DNA of 64,000 bases from the NCBI RefSeq assembly GCF_013620795.1, contig NZ_LGLW01000004.1, positions 558,001-622,000 of the forward strand, in the 5' to 3' direction. Position numbers and translations under genes: made by a program. The notes beneath the pieces are model-generated. The model did not search any database, had not been told where the DNA came from, and saw nothing but the letters and a program-made list of their open reading frames with translations. Positions 54,046 to 63,233 of this stretch are shown here, in pieces; the first letter of the stretch is position 1; each line of letters opens with the position of its first letter. This stretch comes from Pseudomonas sp. Q2-TVG4-2. Its GTDB lineage: Bacteria; Pseudomonadota; Gammaproteobacteria; Pseudomonadales; Pseudomonadaceae.

Positions 54046-54626
54046 AAACGTAAGCAGCTGCAGGCACGTATCGAACGGATGGCACAGTACGACGAGCTTA
54101 CTGGCCTGCCCAATCGCGCTTTCCTCTTTGCCCGGCTGAAAACCGCATTGGCGCGTGCGCGTCGCAACGGCGAGCGTTTGTCGCTGCTTTACCTGGACCT
54201 GAACAAATTCAAACAGGTAAATGACTGCCATGGTCACTGCGTCGGCGATCTGCTGCTGCAAATCTTCGCGGGGAGGCTCACACAAAACACCCGGGAGGCT
54301 GATACGGTTGCACGGATGGGCGGCGATGAATTCGTCGTGCTGCTGGAAAGCCAGCCCATCAGAAGCCGATACGGCGGTCGTGGTAGCACATTCGCGCCGC
54401 CATGCAGGCTCCGATCGAGTTGGCGGGGCTGAGCTTGGTGATTCAGCCGAGCATCGGAGTCGCGTATTTTCGTGAAAACGGCACTGACGAAACGTCGTTA
54501 CTCAAGCATGCCGATGAGGCGATGTACCAGGCGAAGCCAGGTCAAGCAACCACCGGGCAGGCACCGCGGTCAGCGAAGCATAACGATGCATCAATCGACC
54601 CAGCCATTAGCGGAAAAGGTGTTTGA
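54046..54626 (+). pseudogene. Broken diguanylate cyclase (GGDEF) remnant
   Basis: A GGDEF domain is recognisable in pieces. One frame gives ARIERMAQYDELTGLPNRAF through READTVARMGGDEFVVLLES (to about 54358). A second frame gives EADTAVVVAH (about 54366-54395). A third gives AAMQAPIELAGLSLVIQPS through ADEAMYQAKPG to the stop at 54626. So two indels, near 54360 and 54390, interrupt the domain. No start codon or sensor domain precedes it; the upstream frame overlaps the spermidine-synthase-like gene. The RxxD site and GGDEF are intact, so the damage looks recent. Confidence 0.8.
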
Positions 54627-54738
54627 AAGCGGCAACTATCGCCGAGGGCATCCTGGCTTTATCCCACCAACAGGGACGTTAACAAGGTCACGCCGAGAAC
54701 GGGATACGGGATCTGCTCCACCCGATTTCTTTGCACAA

Positions 54739-54757
54739 AATGCAAATCTTTCGCATT
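54739..54757. promoter_or_regulatory. Candidate iron box upstream of the first imelysin gene
   Basis: AATGCAAATCTTTCGCATT is a 19-base near-palindrome (arms AATGCAAAT and AATGCGAAA read inward, seven of nine matching) 72 bases before the start. It has the size and spacing of a Fur box but only partial agreement with the consensus. A near-identical sequence precedes the di-heme gene. Confidence 0.4.
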
Positions 54758-54829
54758 ATGGTCTGCAACCGTTTATCGCAGCCACGCTGCTGAACACCTC
54801 ATACCACCCTGTAAGCAAAGGAACCCGCC

Positions 54830-56176
54830 ATGCTACGCACTCCCGTCTGGGCCACTGCCAGCCTTCTGGCTGTTGCCATTTCACTCGCTGGTTGCGGTGA
54901 AGACAAAGCGCCCGCCGAACAGGCCTCCGCTCCGCAAGCGACGACGCAGAGCGAGCCGGCGGCAGCAAGCGCTCCAGAAGAGGCCGTCAACAACGAGGCC
55001 GCACAGGCCGTGGTCAAGCATTATGCGGACATGGCGCATGCCATCTTCAGCGATGCCCATAGCACCGCGCTGAAGCTCCAGGAAGCCATCGACGCTCTCC
55101 TCGCCAATCCGACCGAGGAAACCCTGCAGGCGGCCAAGGACGCCTGGCTGGCCGCGCGTGTTCCTTACATGCAGAGCGAAGTGTTCCGCTTCGGCAACCC
55201 GGTGGTCGACGACTGGGAAGGTCAGCTCAACGCCTGGCCGCTGGACGAAGGCATGATCGACTACGTCGAGGGTGATTATCAGCATGCCCTCGGCAACCCT
55301 GGCGCTACCGCTAATATCATCGCCAACAAGGAATTGCAGATTGGCGAGGACAAGGTCGACGTCAGCGAAATCACCGGCGAGAAGCTGGCCAGCCTGAACG
55401 AGCTGGCCGGTTCGGAGGCGAACGTCGCCACCGGGTACCACGCCATCGAGTTCCTGCTCTGGGGGCAGGATCTCAACGGCACCAATGCTGGCGCGGGCGA
55501 GCGTCCCGTCAGTGACTTCATCGAAGGTGAGGGTTGCACCGGCGACAATTGCGACCGTCGCCGTGCTTATCTGAAAGCCGCCACTGAACTACTGGTCAGT
55601 GACCTGGAAGAGATGGTCGGCGAGTGGAAAGCCGGCGTCGCTGACAACTACCGCGCCAGCCTGGAGAGCGAGTCTGCCGAAAACGGCCTGCGCAAGATGT
55701 TCTTCGGCATGGGCAGCCTGTCGCTCGGCGAGTTGGCCGGCGAACGCATGAAGGTCGCTCTGGAAGCCAACTCGCCCGAAGACGAGCACGATTGCTTCAG
55801 CGACAACACGCATAACTCGCACTTCTATAACGCCAAAGGCATCCGTAACGTCTACCTCGGCGAGTATCAGCGCGTGGACGGCAGCACGCTCAGCGGCCCA
55901 AGCCTGGCATCGCTGGTCGAAGGCACCGATCCGCAACTCAACAACACACTGAAAACTGATCTGGAAACCACCGAAGCCAAGCTGCAAACACTGGTCACCA
56001 GTGCCGAGGGAGGCGAAGCCTTCGATCAGTTGATCGGTCCCGACAACAGTGAGGGTCAGGAAAAGGTCCGTGCCGCGATCGCCGCGCTGGTACAACAGAC
56101 CGCAGCCATCGAGAAAGCCGCTGCCGCGTTGGGCATCAGCGATCTGAACCCGGACACGGCCGATCACCAGTTCTGA
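54830..56176 (+). CDS. icmP: Imelysin-family lipoprotein (IcmP/IrpA-like)
   Basis: This 448-residue protein has a lipoprotein signal with lipobox LAGC (Cys22), followed by an Ala/Pro/Glu-rich linker of about 35 residues. The imelysin (peptidase M75-like) domain contains the GYHAIEFLLWGQDLNG motif (GxHxxE, around residue 203) and DCFSDNTHNSHFYNAKGIRN. The P. aeruginosa counterpart PA4370 is called icmP; related proteins are iron-regulated and act in the periplasm or outer membrane, with a function in iron uptake suspected but unproven. A terminator follows. Confidence 0.88.
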   Translation: MLRTPVWATASLLAVAISLAGCGEDKAPAEQASAPQATTQSEPAAASAPEEAVNNEAAQAVVKHYADMAHAIFSDAHSTALKLQEAIDALLANPTEETLQAAKDAWLAARVPYMQSEVFRFGNPVVDDWEGQLNAWPLDEGMIDYVEGDYQHALGNPGATANIIANKELQIGEDKVDVSEITGEKLASLNELAGSEANVATGYHAIEFLLWGQDLNGTNAGAGERPVSDFIEGEGCTGDNCDRRRAYLKAATELLVSDLEEMVGEWKAGVADNYRASLESESAENGLRKMFFGMGSLSLGELAGERMKVALEANSPEDEHDCFSDNTHNSHFYNAKGIRNVYLGEYQRVDGSTLSGPSLASLVEGTDPQLNNTLKTDLETTEAKLQTLVTSAEGGEAFDQLIGPDNSEGQEKVRAAIAALVQQTAAIEKAAAALGISDLNPDTADHQF

Positions 56177-56195
56177 TCTGCGTTCGCGAAGACGA

Positions 56196-56226
56196 GAGAG
56201 GGCGGCGCAATGCCGCCCCCTCTTTT
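56196..56226 (+). terminator. Terminator after icmP
   Basis: GGGCGGC (56200-56206) pairs with GCCGCCC (56212-56218) across a GCAAT loop; the stem is extended by GAG/CTC after a two-base bulge, and CTCTTTT follows. Confidence 0.85.
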
Positions 56227-56279
56227 ACCGCTACAACGCCCGCGTCCAGCATTCGTTCGACCCGCCAAGCATACCCTTA

Positions 56280-56298
56280 AATGCAAATCCCTCTTATT
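56280..56298. promoter_or_regulatory. Candidate iron box upstream of the di-heme gene
   Basis: AATGCAAATCCCTCTTATT lies 56 bases before the start and shares 15 of 19 positions with the box at 54739. Two copies before neighbouring, functionally linked genes suggest a common regulator, perhaps Fur. Confidence 0.4.
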
Positions 56299-56353
56299 CA
56301 AGCTCCATTAGCCTGCTAAGATCACCGCCCTGTTACGGCACTGGTATTACCCG

Positions 56354-57769
56354 ATGCACCCGCTTTTTCGCTCCGCTACTGTCTTGCTCCTGGCCTTTGG
56401 CCTGGTCGGCTGCGGGGAGCAGACGCCGCACTTCACACAGGCCGAGCCAGGAGAGGCATTTTCCGCAGGCGACGCCACGGTGATGAAATTCGATCAGAAT
56501 GCCTTTTCGATGCCATCGGCCAATCTGTCGCCGGTGCGCCGGTTGGACTTCAGTGTCGGCAACAGCTTTTTTCGTAATCCCTGGGTCATTGCCCCCGCCT
56601 CCACCACCGCTCGCGACGGGCTTGGGCCGCTGATCAACACCAACGCCTGCCAGAGCTGTCATATCAAGGACGGGCGTGGTCGTCCGGCACAAGACGAGCG
56701 CGGCAATGCCGTATCGATGTTGGTGCGGCTATCGATTCCTGCTGGCGCCGAGCATGCTGAAGTCGTCAGGCAGCGCGGCATCGCGCCGGAGCCCACTTAC
56801 GGTGGCCAGTTGCAGGATATGGCGATTCCCGGCGTGGCGCCCGAAGGCAAGGTCCGGCTCAACTATGGCACACGGACCGAGCGCTTCGCCGACGGTTTTG
56901 AAGTCGAGCTGCGAGTCCCACACCTCGACATAACCGAGTTGGGCTACGGCCCGATGCATCCACACACTCAATTCTCCGTCCGGGTGGCGCCGGCCATGAT
57001 TGGCCTCGGGTTACTGGAAGCGATTCCAGAATCCGCGCTGCTGGCCAACGCCGATCCGGACGACCGCGATGGCAACGGTATTTCCGGCCGCCCCAACCGA
57101 GTCTTCGACCAAAGCACACGTGAGACGGCGATCGGCCGCTTTGGCTGGAAGGCCGGACAACCGAATCTGAACCAGCAGAACGCCGACGCCTTCTTCAACG
57201 ACATGGGCCTTACCACCAGCCTCTTTACAGGCAGCAGCTGCACCGAAAGGCAGCAGGACTGTCGTGCAATGCCCCACGGCGGCGACCTTGAAGTCAGCGA
57301 CAACATTCTCGGACTGGTACTGTTCTACACCCGCAACCTTGGCGTACCGGCGCGACGCAACGTCGGCGATCCGCAGGTGCTTGCAGGCAAGACGCTGTTC
57401 CACCGCGCCAGCTGCCAGAGCTGCCATGTGCCGGCATTCACGACGGGCGAGGCCGCAGAGCCGGAACAGGCCAATCAGATCATTCGCCCCTATTCTGATC
57501 TGCTGCTGCATGACATGGGTGAAGGGCTTGCCGATCACCGCCCCGAGTTCGAGGCCAGCGGCAGCGAGTGGCGTACGCCACCGCTGTGGGGCATCGGCAT
57601 GACCGAAACGGTGAGCGGCCATACCCAGTTCCTGCATGACGGACGTGCCCGCAATCTGCTCGAAGCCATACTTTGGCACGGCGGGGAAGCGGAACAGGCC
57701 AAGCAGTCCGTGCTCGGCTTCGACAGCAACGAGCGCAGCGCCCTGCTGGCCTTTCTCGAATCACTCTAG
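56354..57769 (+). CDS. Di-heme oxidoreductase (DHOR family) lipoprotein
   Basis: This 471-residue protein has a lipoprotein signal (LVGC, Cys20). Two c-type haem motifs are present: CQSCH at residues 99-103 and CQSCH at 354-358. LGPLINTNACQSCHIKDGRGRP and FLHDGRARNLLEAILWHGGEA are typical of the DHOR (thiol oxidoreductase-like, DUF1111) family. It probably carries out periplasmic electron transfer next to the imelysin proteins; imelysin-DHOR pairs recur in Pseudomonas (PA4370-PA4372). A reductase or oxidase role for iron is inference. Confidence 0.85.
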   Translation: MHPLFRSATVLLLAFGLVGCGEQTPHFTQAEPGEAFSAGDATVMKFDQNAFSMPSANLSPVRRLDFSVGNSFFRNPWVIAPASTTARDGLGPLINTNACQSCHIKDGRGRPAQDERGNAVSMLVRLSIPAGAEHAEVVRQRGIAPEPTYGGQLQDMAIPGVAPEGKVRLNYGTRTERFADGFEVELRVPHLDITELGYGPMHPHTQFSVRVAPAMIGLGLLEAIPESALLANADPDDRDGNGISGRPNRVFDQSTRETAIGRFGWKAGQPNLNQQNADAFFNDMGLTTSLFTGSSCTERQQDCRAMPHGGDLEVSDNILGLVLFYTRNLGVPARRNVGDPQVLAGKTLFHRASCQSCHVPAFTTGEAAEPEQANQIIRPYSDLLLHDMGEGLADHRPEFEASGSEWRTPPLWGIGMTETVSGHTQFLHDGRARNLLEAILWHGGEAEQAKQSVLGFDSNERSALLAFLESL

Positions 57770-57811
57770 CGTCGGAACAGCCAGCGCTGTCCGGCCTTGC
57801 CGAGGAGCAAT

Positions 57812-58885
57812 ATGTACACCAATCGCTATCTTTCAGCCCTCACCGCCACCGCACTGGGCCTGCTACTCGGTGCCTGCGCGCCATCCGATCCGCTTGCCGA
57901 GACAAGCAAGACGCTGGCCGATGAAGTCCTGCTTCCGACGTACACCCAATGGGCCGAAACCAACCGACGCATGGCCGCCAGCAGCATCGCGTTCTGCGCC
58001 GGCAATGAAGAGCTGGAGAGCGCGCGTGAAGCCTTCTTGCAGGCGCAGTTCGCCTGGGCAGGCCTGCAGCCGTTGTTGGTCGGCCCGATGGGCGAAGGCA
58101 ACCGAGCCTGGCAGGTGCAGTTCTGGCCGGACAAGAAAAACCTGGTGGGGCGTCAGGTCACTGCTCTGCTGAAGAACAAACCCGAGCTGACCCAGGCCGA
58201 TCTGGAGAACGGTAGTGTCGTTCTACAGGGCCTTTCGGCATATGAATATGTGCTCTACGACAAGGCGGTCGACCTCGGCGACAGCCAGGCCAAGGCGCGT
58301 TACTGCCGACTGCTGGAAGCGATCGGAGAGCACCAACAAAAGCTCGCCGCCAACATGCTGCTGGAGTGGGAAGGCGAAGACGGCATGGCCGCCCAACTGA
58401 GCGAGTTTCCCAACGAACGTTACGCCGACTCGCAGGAAGCGATCGCCGATCTGCTGCGTGTGCAGGTCACCGCACTGGATGGCTTGAAGAAAAAGCTCGG
58501 CGCTCCGCTGGGCCGCCAGAGCAAGGGCTTCCCGCAGCCCTTCCAAGCCGAGGCTTGGCGCAGCGATGCCACGCTTGGCAGCATCGATGCAGCCCTCGCG
58601 GGTGCTCAAAAGCTCTGGCAAGGCAGTGACGATAATGGCCTCAAGCAGCTGATCCCCGCGGAACAAACCGAGCTGATCGAGCGCATCGATGTCGCCTATG
58701 CCACAACCCGCCAACAGCTGGCCGACATCATGCTGCCTTTCAGCGAACTGATTGCAGATGAAGCAGGACGCGCACGGCTGAGCGAGCTGTACCAGGAGAT
58801 CGACGTCCTGCACCGCCTGCACCAGAACGAACTGGCGCGGGCGCTGGGCGTACAGATCGGCTTCAACGCCCACGACGGAGATTGA
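57812..58885 (+). CDS. Second imelysin-family lipoprotein
   Basis: This lipoprotein has 357 residues from the ATG at 57812, preceded by GAGGAG. The lipobox is LGAC (Cys22). The imelysin core has the GLSAYEYVLYD motif in place of the GxHxxE of the first copy (residue 136 onward), so the metal-ligand histidine is replaced. It is the counterpart of PA4372. It follows the di-heme gene by 42 bases, and its stop is two bases from the next start, so the three genes from the di-heme gene form an operon. Confidence 0.85.
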   Translation: MYTNRYLSALTATALGLLLGACAPSDPLAETSKTLADEVLLPTYTQWAETNRRMAASSIAFCAGNEELESAREAFLQAQFAWAGLQPLLVGPMGEGNRAWQVQFWPDKKNLVGRQVTALLKNKPELTQADLENGSVVLQGLSAYEYVLYDKAVDLGDSQAKARYCRLLEAIGEHQQKLAANMLLEWEGEDGMAAQLSEFPNERYADSQEAIADLLRVQVTALDGLKKKLGAPLGRQSKGFPQPFQAEAWRSDATLGSIDAALAGAQKLWQGSDDNGLKQLIPAEQTELIERIDVAYATTRQQLADIMLPFSELIADEAGRARLSELYQEIDVLHRLHQNELARALGVQIGFNAHDGD

Positions 58886-58887
58886 TC

Positions 58888-59982
58888 ATGAAGCGCCGTG
58901 TCTTTCTCGGCCTAGGCAGTGCCCTGGTCGCAGCGACGGCCGTCGGCGGCTGGACGCTTACCCGGAACACCGAGCACCCCTTGCTGCTTTCCGCGCGCGA
59001 CGATGCTGATGGTCGTCACTACGCGGTGGGCTACCGGCTCGACGGAACGCGTGTATTCGCCACCCCAGTCAGCGAGCGCTGCCATGATGTCTATGCCCAT
59101 CCAAACCTGCCGCTAGCCGTGTTCGTCGGGCGCCGACCGAGCCGTGAGAGCTATCTGATCGACAGCCGTGACGGCACGTTGCTACAAGTGCTGGCCTCGC
59201 CCTCCGATCGACATTTCTATGGCCACGGCGTATTTCACGCCAGCGGCGATTGGTTCTATGCCACCGAGAACGATACTGCCAATCCCGGCCGCGGCGTGCT
59301 TGGTGTCTATCGCGTCGAAGCGCGCCGGATGGTCCGCGCCGAAGAACATTCGACCCATGGCATAGGCCCGCATCAGCTGCTCTGGATGCCGGATGGCGAG
59401 ACGTTAGTGGTCGCCAACGGTGGCATCCGCACCGAAGCCGACAGTCGCGAAATGATGAACATCGACGCCATGGAGCCGAGCCTTGTACTACTGCATCGTG
59501 ACGGCACGCTGATGAGCAAGGAGCAGCTGCCCGAGCAGATGAACAGCGTGCGTCATCTCGCCGTAGCAGCCGACGGCACGGTAGTGTCCGGCCAGCAATA
59601 CGAAGGCGACCCCATGGACCGCGCACCGCTGCTGGCAATCAAACGTCCCGGCCAACCGTTCCAGGCATTTCCCTTGGGCGAGGCGCAACGCCAGACCATG
59701 AATCAATACACCGCGAGCCTGGCCATACACGACAGCCTGCGTCTGCTGGCAGTAACCGCGCCGCGCGGCAACAAGGTTTTCTTCTGGGATCTGGACAGCG
59801 CCGAACTACGCGATGAAATTCACCTGCCAGACTGCGCCGGTGTCGCTGCGGTCGAACAGGGCTTCGTGGTGAGTTCCGGTCAGGGACGCTGCAGACTCGT
59901 CGATTGCACGGGCGAGCACTTTGTCAGCACTCCGCTGCAGTTGCCGGCTGGGCTCTGGGATAACCATTTGCGACTGGTCTGA
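58888..59982 (+). CDS. DUF1513 periplasmic protein (beta-propeller-like)
   Basis: This protein has 364 residues from the ATG at 58888, with GGAG upstream. The N-terminus MKRRVFLGLGSALVAATAVGG has the RRxFLG pattern of a Tat signal, so it is probably exported folded. The body has repeated blades (GHGVFHASGDWFYATEND, GIGPHQLLWMPDGETLVVANGGI, SVRHLAVAADGTVVSGQQYEGD), as in seven-bladed propellers of the DUF1513 family. It is the last gene of the cluster (PA4373 in P. aeruginosa). Its role in the presumed iron process is unknown. Confidence 0.82.
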   Translation: MKRRVFLGLGSALVAATAVGGWTLTRNTEHPLLLSARDDADGRHYAVGYRLDGTRVFATPVSERCHDVYAHPNLPLAVFVGRRPSRESYLIDSRDGTLLQVLASPSDRHFYGHGVFHASGDWFYATENDTANPGRGVLGVYRVEARRMVRAEEHSTHGIGPHQLLWMPDGETLVVANGGIRTEADSREMMNIDAMEPSLVLLHRDGTLMSKEQLPEQMNSVRHLAVAADGTVVSGQQYEGDPMDRAPLLAIKRPGQPFQAFPLGEAQRQTMNQYTASLAIHDSLRLLAVTAPRGNKVFFWDLDSAELRDEIHLPDCAGVAAVEQGFVVSSGQGRCRLVDCTGEHFVSTPLQLPAGLWDNHLRLV

Positions 59983-59989
59983 AAATTTC

Positions 59990-60016
59990 TCAAGTATCGA
60001 ATCGGCTCGTCGATAA
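59990..60016 (+). promoter_or_regulatory. Sigma28 (FliA)-type promoter of the second chemoreceptor
   Basis: TCAA (59990-59993), exactly 15 bases, and GTCGATAA (60009-60016) match the flagellar-class layout TAAA-N15-GCCGATAA with seven of eight matches in the -10. It lies 88 bases before the chemoreceptor start. Confidence 0.65.
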
Positions 60017-60020
60017 CCGC

Positions 60021-60034
60021 TGACCGATCGGTCA
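60021..60034. promoter_or_regulatory. TGACCGATCGGTCA perfect palindrome over the predicted start site
   Basis: This 14-base perfect palindrome begins five bases after the flagellar -10 box, so it covers the expected transcription start. The ACCGATCGGT core is common among TetR-family operators. No TetR gene lies next to it in the window. Confidence 0.55.
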
Positions 60035-60103
60035 ATGGCCTGAGCGCTCGGCTCATACTTGCGACGAACGCAAGCGCTTCCTATTCGATGCGAGGATGCT
60101 CTG

Positions 60104-61732
60104 ATGTTTCTGAAAAAATCCCTGCGCGCTCAGCTGTTGGCGCTTATCGGTGGCAGCCTGCTACTGATGCTGACAATCGCCCTCGCCAGCTTTTCCTTTT
60201 TGTCCGATGACATCTCCGCTTACCAGAAATTGCTGAAAGGGCCCATCGAAGCGTCGCGCCTGATCGACGAAACCAACCTGGAATTCAAGGTACAGGTGCA
60301 GGAGTGGAAAAACGTCCTGTTGCGTGGCAAGAACCCCGACAACCTTGCTAAATATTGGGGAAGCTTTGAGACCCAGGAGAACAAAGTGCAGGATCTGCTT
60401 GGCACTCTGGTGCAGCAGCTAAGCAATCGGGACACCGCCCTTGCCAACCGGGTCCAGGGTTTACGCGAAGAACATCGCAGTCTCGGCGTCGCCTATCGCG
60501 CCGGTCGTGATGTGTACATTGCTGCTGGCTATGACCCGTTCGCGGGGGACGCTGCGGTCAAGGGCATCGACCGCGCCACCAGCGATCAGCTCAGCGCGCT
60601 GGTCGCCGAGCTGCGTGAGTCAGCGCTGCGTAGCTCCGATGAGATCAGCTCCGCCGCCGACAGGGCCATCGCCACTGGCGCGCTGATCATGCTTGCTGCC
60701 GGCGCGCTGATTGCGCTGATCAGCCTGTGGCTGGTCAACCGCAACCTGATCGACCCGATCCGCCAGCTGATCGATCATATCGCCAAGCTCAGTCAGGGTA
60801 ATTTCAGCGAACGCGTCGATACGTCTCGTGCCGACGAACTAGGGCGTCTCGCAGTGGCCGCAAATATCTTGCGCGACTTCCTTGCGGACACCTTTACCCG
60901 CCTGCAACGCAGCACCTCGGACCTGGACAGCGCCAGCGGCGAGCTGAACGCCATCGCCATGCTGATGGGCCAGGGTGCTCGTGAACAGTTCTCGCGCACC
61001 GATCAAGTCGCGACCGCCATGCACGAGATGTCCGCCACATCTCAGGAAGTGGCCCGCCACGCAGCCGACGCCGCGCGCGCCGCAGATGCGGCCGATCAGT
61101 CGGCGCAGCAAGGCGAGAGCATGATGCGCTCGACGATCCACACGATCACTCAGATGCGCGGTGAGATCAGCAACACCGCTGAGGTCATTCGCCGCCTGGA
61201 GGCCGACAGCGGACGCATCGGCAAGGTCCTGGAGGTCATTCGCGGCATTGCCGACCAGACCAACCTACTGGCGCTGAACGCGGCCATCGAAGCCGCTCGC
61301 GCCGGCGATGCGGGCCGCGGTTTTGCGGTCGTTGCCGATGAGGTGCGCACGCTGGCCAGGCGCACTGCGGATTCGACTGCCGAGATTCATCAAATCATCG
61401 ATACCGTGCAGACCGGGGCGGTGGATGCGGTGCGTGCAATCGAGGGCGGTCAGTCTCGCAGCGACGAGGGCGTGGAGCAGGTGACGGAAGCGGGCAGCAT
61501 GCTGCAGCGCATCACCCAGGAGGTCGAAGCGATCCGCGACATGAATCGGCAGATCGCCACTGCGGCCGAGGAGCAGACTTCCGTTGCGGAAGATATCTCG
61601 CGCAACCTGACCGAGATTACCGCCATCGCCACGACCAACCAGGAAAATGTCGAGCGCACCGAGAAAGCCAGCCAAAACCTGCATGGGTTGTCGGCCCAGC
61701 TCAGCGAAGTGACGCACCGCCTCGCAGGCTGA
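60104..61732 (+). CDS. Methyl-accepting chemotaxis protein with helical-bundle sensor
   Basis: This protein has 542 residues from the ATG at 60104, preceded by GAGGA. It has a membrane helix at about residues 12-32, a periplasmic region of about 150 residues that looks all-helical (4HB type, [21 protein letters not shown]), a second helix near 190-212, HAMP ([28 protein letters not shown]) and the signalling domain with [35 protein letters not shown]. The LLRG and NPDNL features resemble receptors for small organic acids, but no ligand can be named. Confidence 0.87.
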   Translation: MFLKKSLRAQLLALIGGSLLLMLTIALASFSFLSDDISAYQKLLKGPIEASRLIDETNLEFKVQVQEWKNVLLRGKNPDNLAKYWGSFETQENKVQDLLGTLVQQLSNRDTALANRVQGLREEHRSLGVAYRAGRDVYIAAGYDPFAGDAAVKGIDRATSDQLSALVAELRESALRSSDEISSAADRAIATGALIMLAAGALIALISLWLVNRNLIDPIRQLIDHIAKLSQGNFSERVDTSRADELGRLAVAANILRDFLADTFTRLQRSTSDLDSASGELNAIAMLMGQGAREQFSRTDQVATAMHEMSATSQEVARHAADAARAADAADQSAQQGESMMRSTIHTITQMRGEISNTAEVIRRLEADSGRIGKVLEVIRGIADQTNLLALNAAIEAARAGDAGRGFAVVADEVRTLARRTADSTAEIHQIIDTVQTGAVDAVRAIEGGQSRSDEGVEQVTEAGSMLQRITQEVEAIRDMNRQIATAAEEQTSVAEDISRNLTEITAIATTNQENVERTEKASQNLHGLSAQLSEVTHRLAG

Positions 61733-62038
61733 CATAGTATTCCGCCGCAACGGCTGCTCCGACGGTGGGGCCGTTGAAAGGCAAGCACTGCTGCGCATTG
61801 CCTTGGCGGGCTCTACCTCGCCGTTAGCCGCCCTGCGAAGCACGTCAAAGACTCCTCTACCTATCCCTTTACATACGCCAGGTTCGGAGCTACTTTCGCT
61901 GCTTCCCGGCCGTTCTGGTCGGAACAACCATAGGCCGAGGCCCCATCAGGTCGCTACTCGGTCGCTCGTTCACCTGAACGGCTGCCTCATTTCATGGCAG
62001 TAGCCAGCCGGCTCATCCCTATCCAAGGAATACGGAAG
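61733..62038 (+). other. Intergenic region without a recognised gene
   Basis: In this 306-base stretch I see only a GC-rich inverted segment (CAACGG near 61748, CCGTTG near 61772) and AAGGAA before the next gene. No operator, repeat family or promoter is convincing. Confidence 0.5.
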
Positions 62039-63205
62039 ATGTTGCGCCGCATGCTGCTCATGCTGGGCGCGGTGATCGTCGTGGTATTGATCCTCGCCGC
62101 CCTTAAGTTCAACTCGATTTATTCACAGATCCAGCAATTCAAGGCACCGCAACCGCCGATAGGTGTCGAGGTGACCGAGTCCAGTCGTCAGCCTTGGCAG
62201 AGCCGGCTCCCGGCTATCGGCACGCTCACGGCATCCCAGGGCATTGATCTGTCCGTGGAGATCGCTGGCATCATCAGCAATGTGCAGTTCCGCTCGGGCG
62301 AGAAGATCCGCGAGGGCCAACCGGTCGTTCTGCTCGACAGCGAGATCGAACAGGCGAGCCTGGCAGCGGCTCAGGCCGACTTGCATCTGGCCAAGGTGGA
62401 GTTCGAGCGGGCACGCAGTCTAGTCGACCGCCAGGCAATCTCGCGCAGCGAGTTCGATCGGCTCAATGCCGAATCGCAGAAAGCCGCCGCCACCGTCGCG
62501 CAGTTGAAGGCCAGCCTGGCAAAGAAGCGCATCCTCGCGCCCTTCTCCGGAACCATCGGCATCAACCAGGTGGACATTGGTGACTTCGTTGCCGCCGGCA
62601 CGCCTATCGCGACGCTGCAGAACCTGTCGACCCTATTCGTTGACTTCTACCTGGCCGAACAGCAGGTGCCCTTGCTCGCCATCGGGCAGTCCGTGCGAGT
62701 CCGGGTAGCTGCGTTTCCCGATGAGCATTTCGAAGGCCGGATCGTCGCGCTGAACCCCAAGGTGGAAACTACCACCCGTAACGTGCAGGTCCGCGCAGAG
62801 CTGGCCAACCCCGGCGAGCGCCTGCTGCCCGGCATGTTCGCCGACCTGCAGGTGCTGTTGCCCAGTGAGGAGCCGCGGGTCGTAGTACCGGAAACTGCGA
62901 TTACCTACACGCTTTATGGCAATTCGGTGCTCGTGGTGAAGGAAGGGCAAGCACCCGAACCCGAGGAAGGCACCGAGCAAGACACCGAAGCCTCTGGGCG
63001 AAACGAACCCTATCTGGTCGTGGAGCGGCGTTTCGTCGAGACCGGCGAGCGTCGCGACGGTCAGGTGGTGATCCTCGAAGGACTCGAAGCTGGCGAGCAG
63101 GTGGTGATCGCCGGCCAGCTAAAGCTGGACACCGGTGCCCACGTCGCCATCGCCGAGAAGCGCACGCTCGAGCTCGATACAGACAACGGATCCGGCGCCC
63201 GCTGA
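62039..63205 (+). CDS. RND efflux membrane fusion protein (MexV-like)
   Basis: This protein has 388 residues from the ATG at 62039, after AAGGAA. A single N-terminal anchor (residues 6-24) precedes the lipoyl half-motifs (GIISNVQFRSGEKIREGQPVVLLD and ILAPFSGTIGINQVDIGDFVAAGTPI), the alpha-hairpin and the beta-barrel (RVRVAAFPDEHFEGRIVALNP). An acidic insert, EPEEGTEQDTEAS, lies near residue 315. It bridges the inner-membrane pump encoded next and an outer-membrane channel. No outer-membrane gene is visible; PA4374-PA4375 (MexVW) likewise lacks one. Confidence 0.85.
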   Translation: MLRRMLLMLGAVIVVVLILAALKFNSIYSQIQQFKAPQPPIGVEVTESSRQPWQSRLPAIGTLTASQGIDLSVEIAGIISNVQFRSGEKIREGQPVVLLDSEIEQASLAAAQADLHLAKVEFERARSLVDRQAISRSEFDRLNAESQKAAATVAQLKASLAKKRILAPFSGTIGINQVDIGDFVAAGTPIATLQNLSTLFVDFYLAEQQVPLLAIGQSVRVRVAAFPDEHFEGRIVALNPKVETTTRNVQVRAELANPGERLLPGMFADLQVLLPSEEPRVVVPETAITYTLYGNSVLVVKEGQAPEPEEGTEQDTEASGRNEPYLVVERRFVETGERRDGQVVILEGLEAGEQVVIAGQLKLDTGAHVAIAEKRTLELDTDNGSGAR

Positions 63206-63233
63206 GGCGCCGACCACAGGGACATAAATCGCT

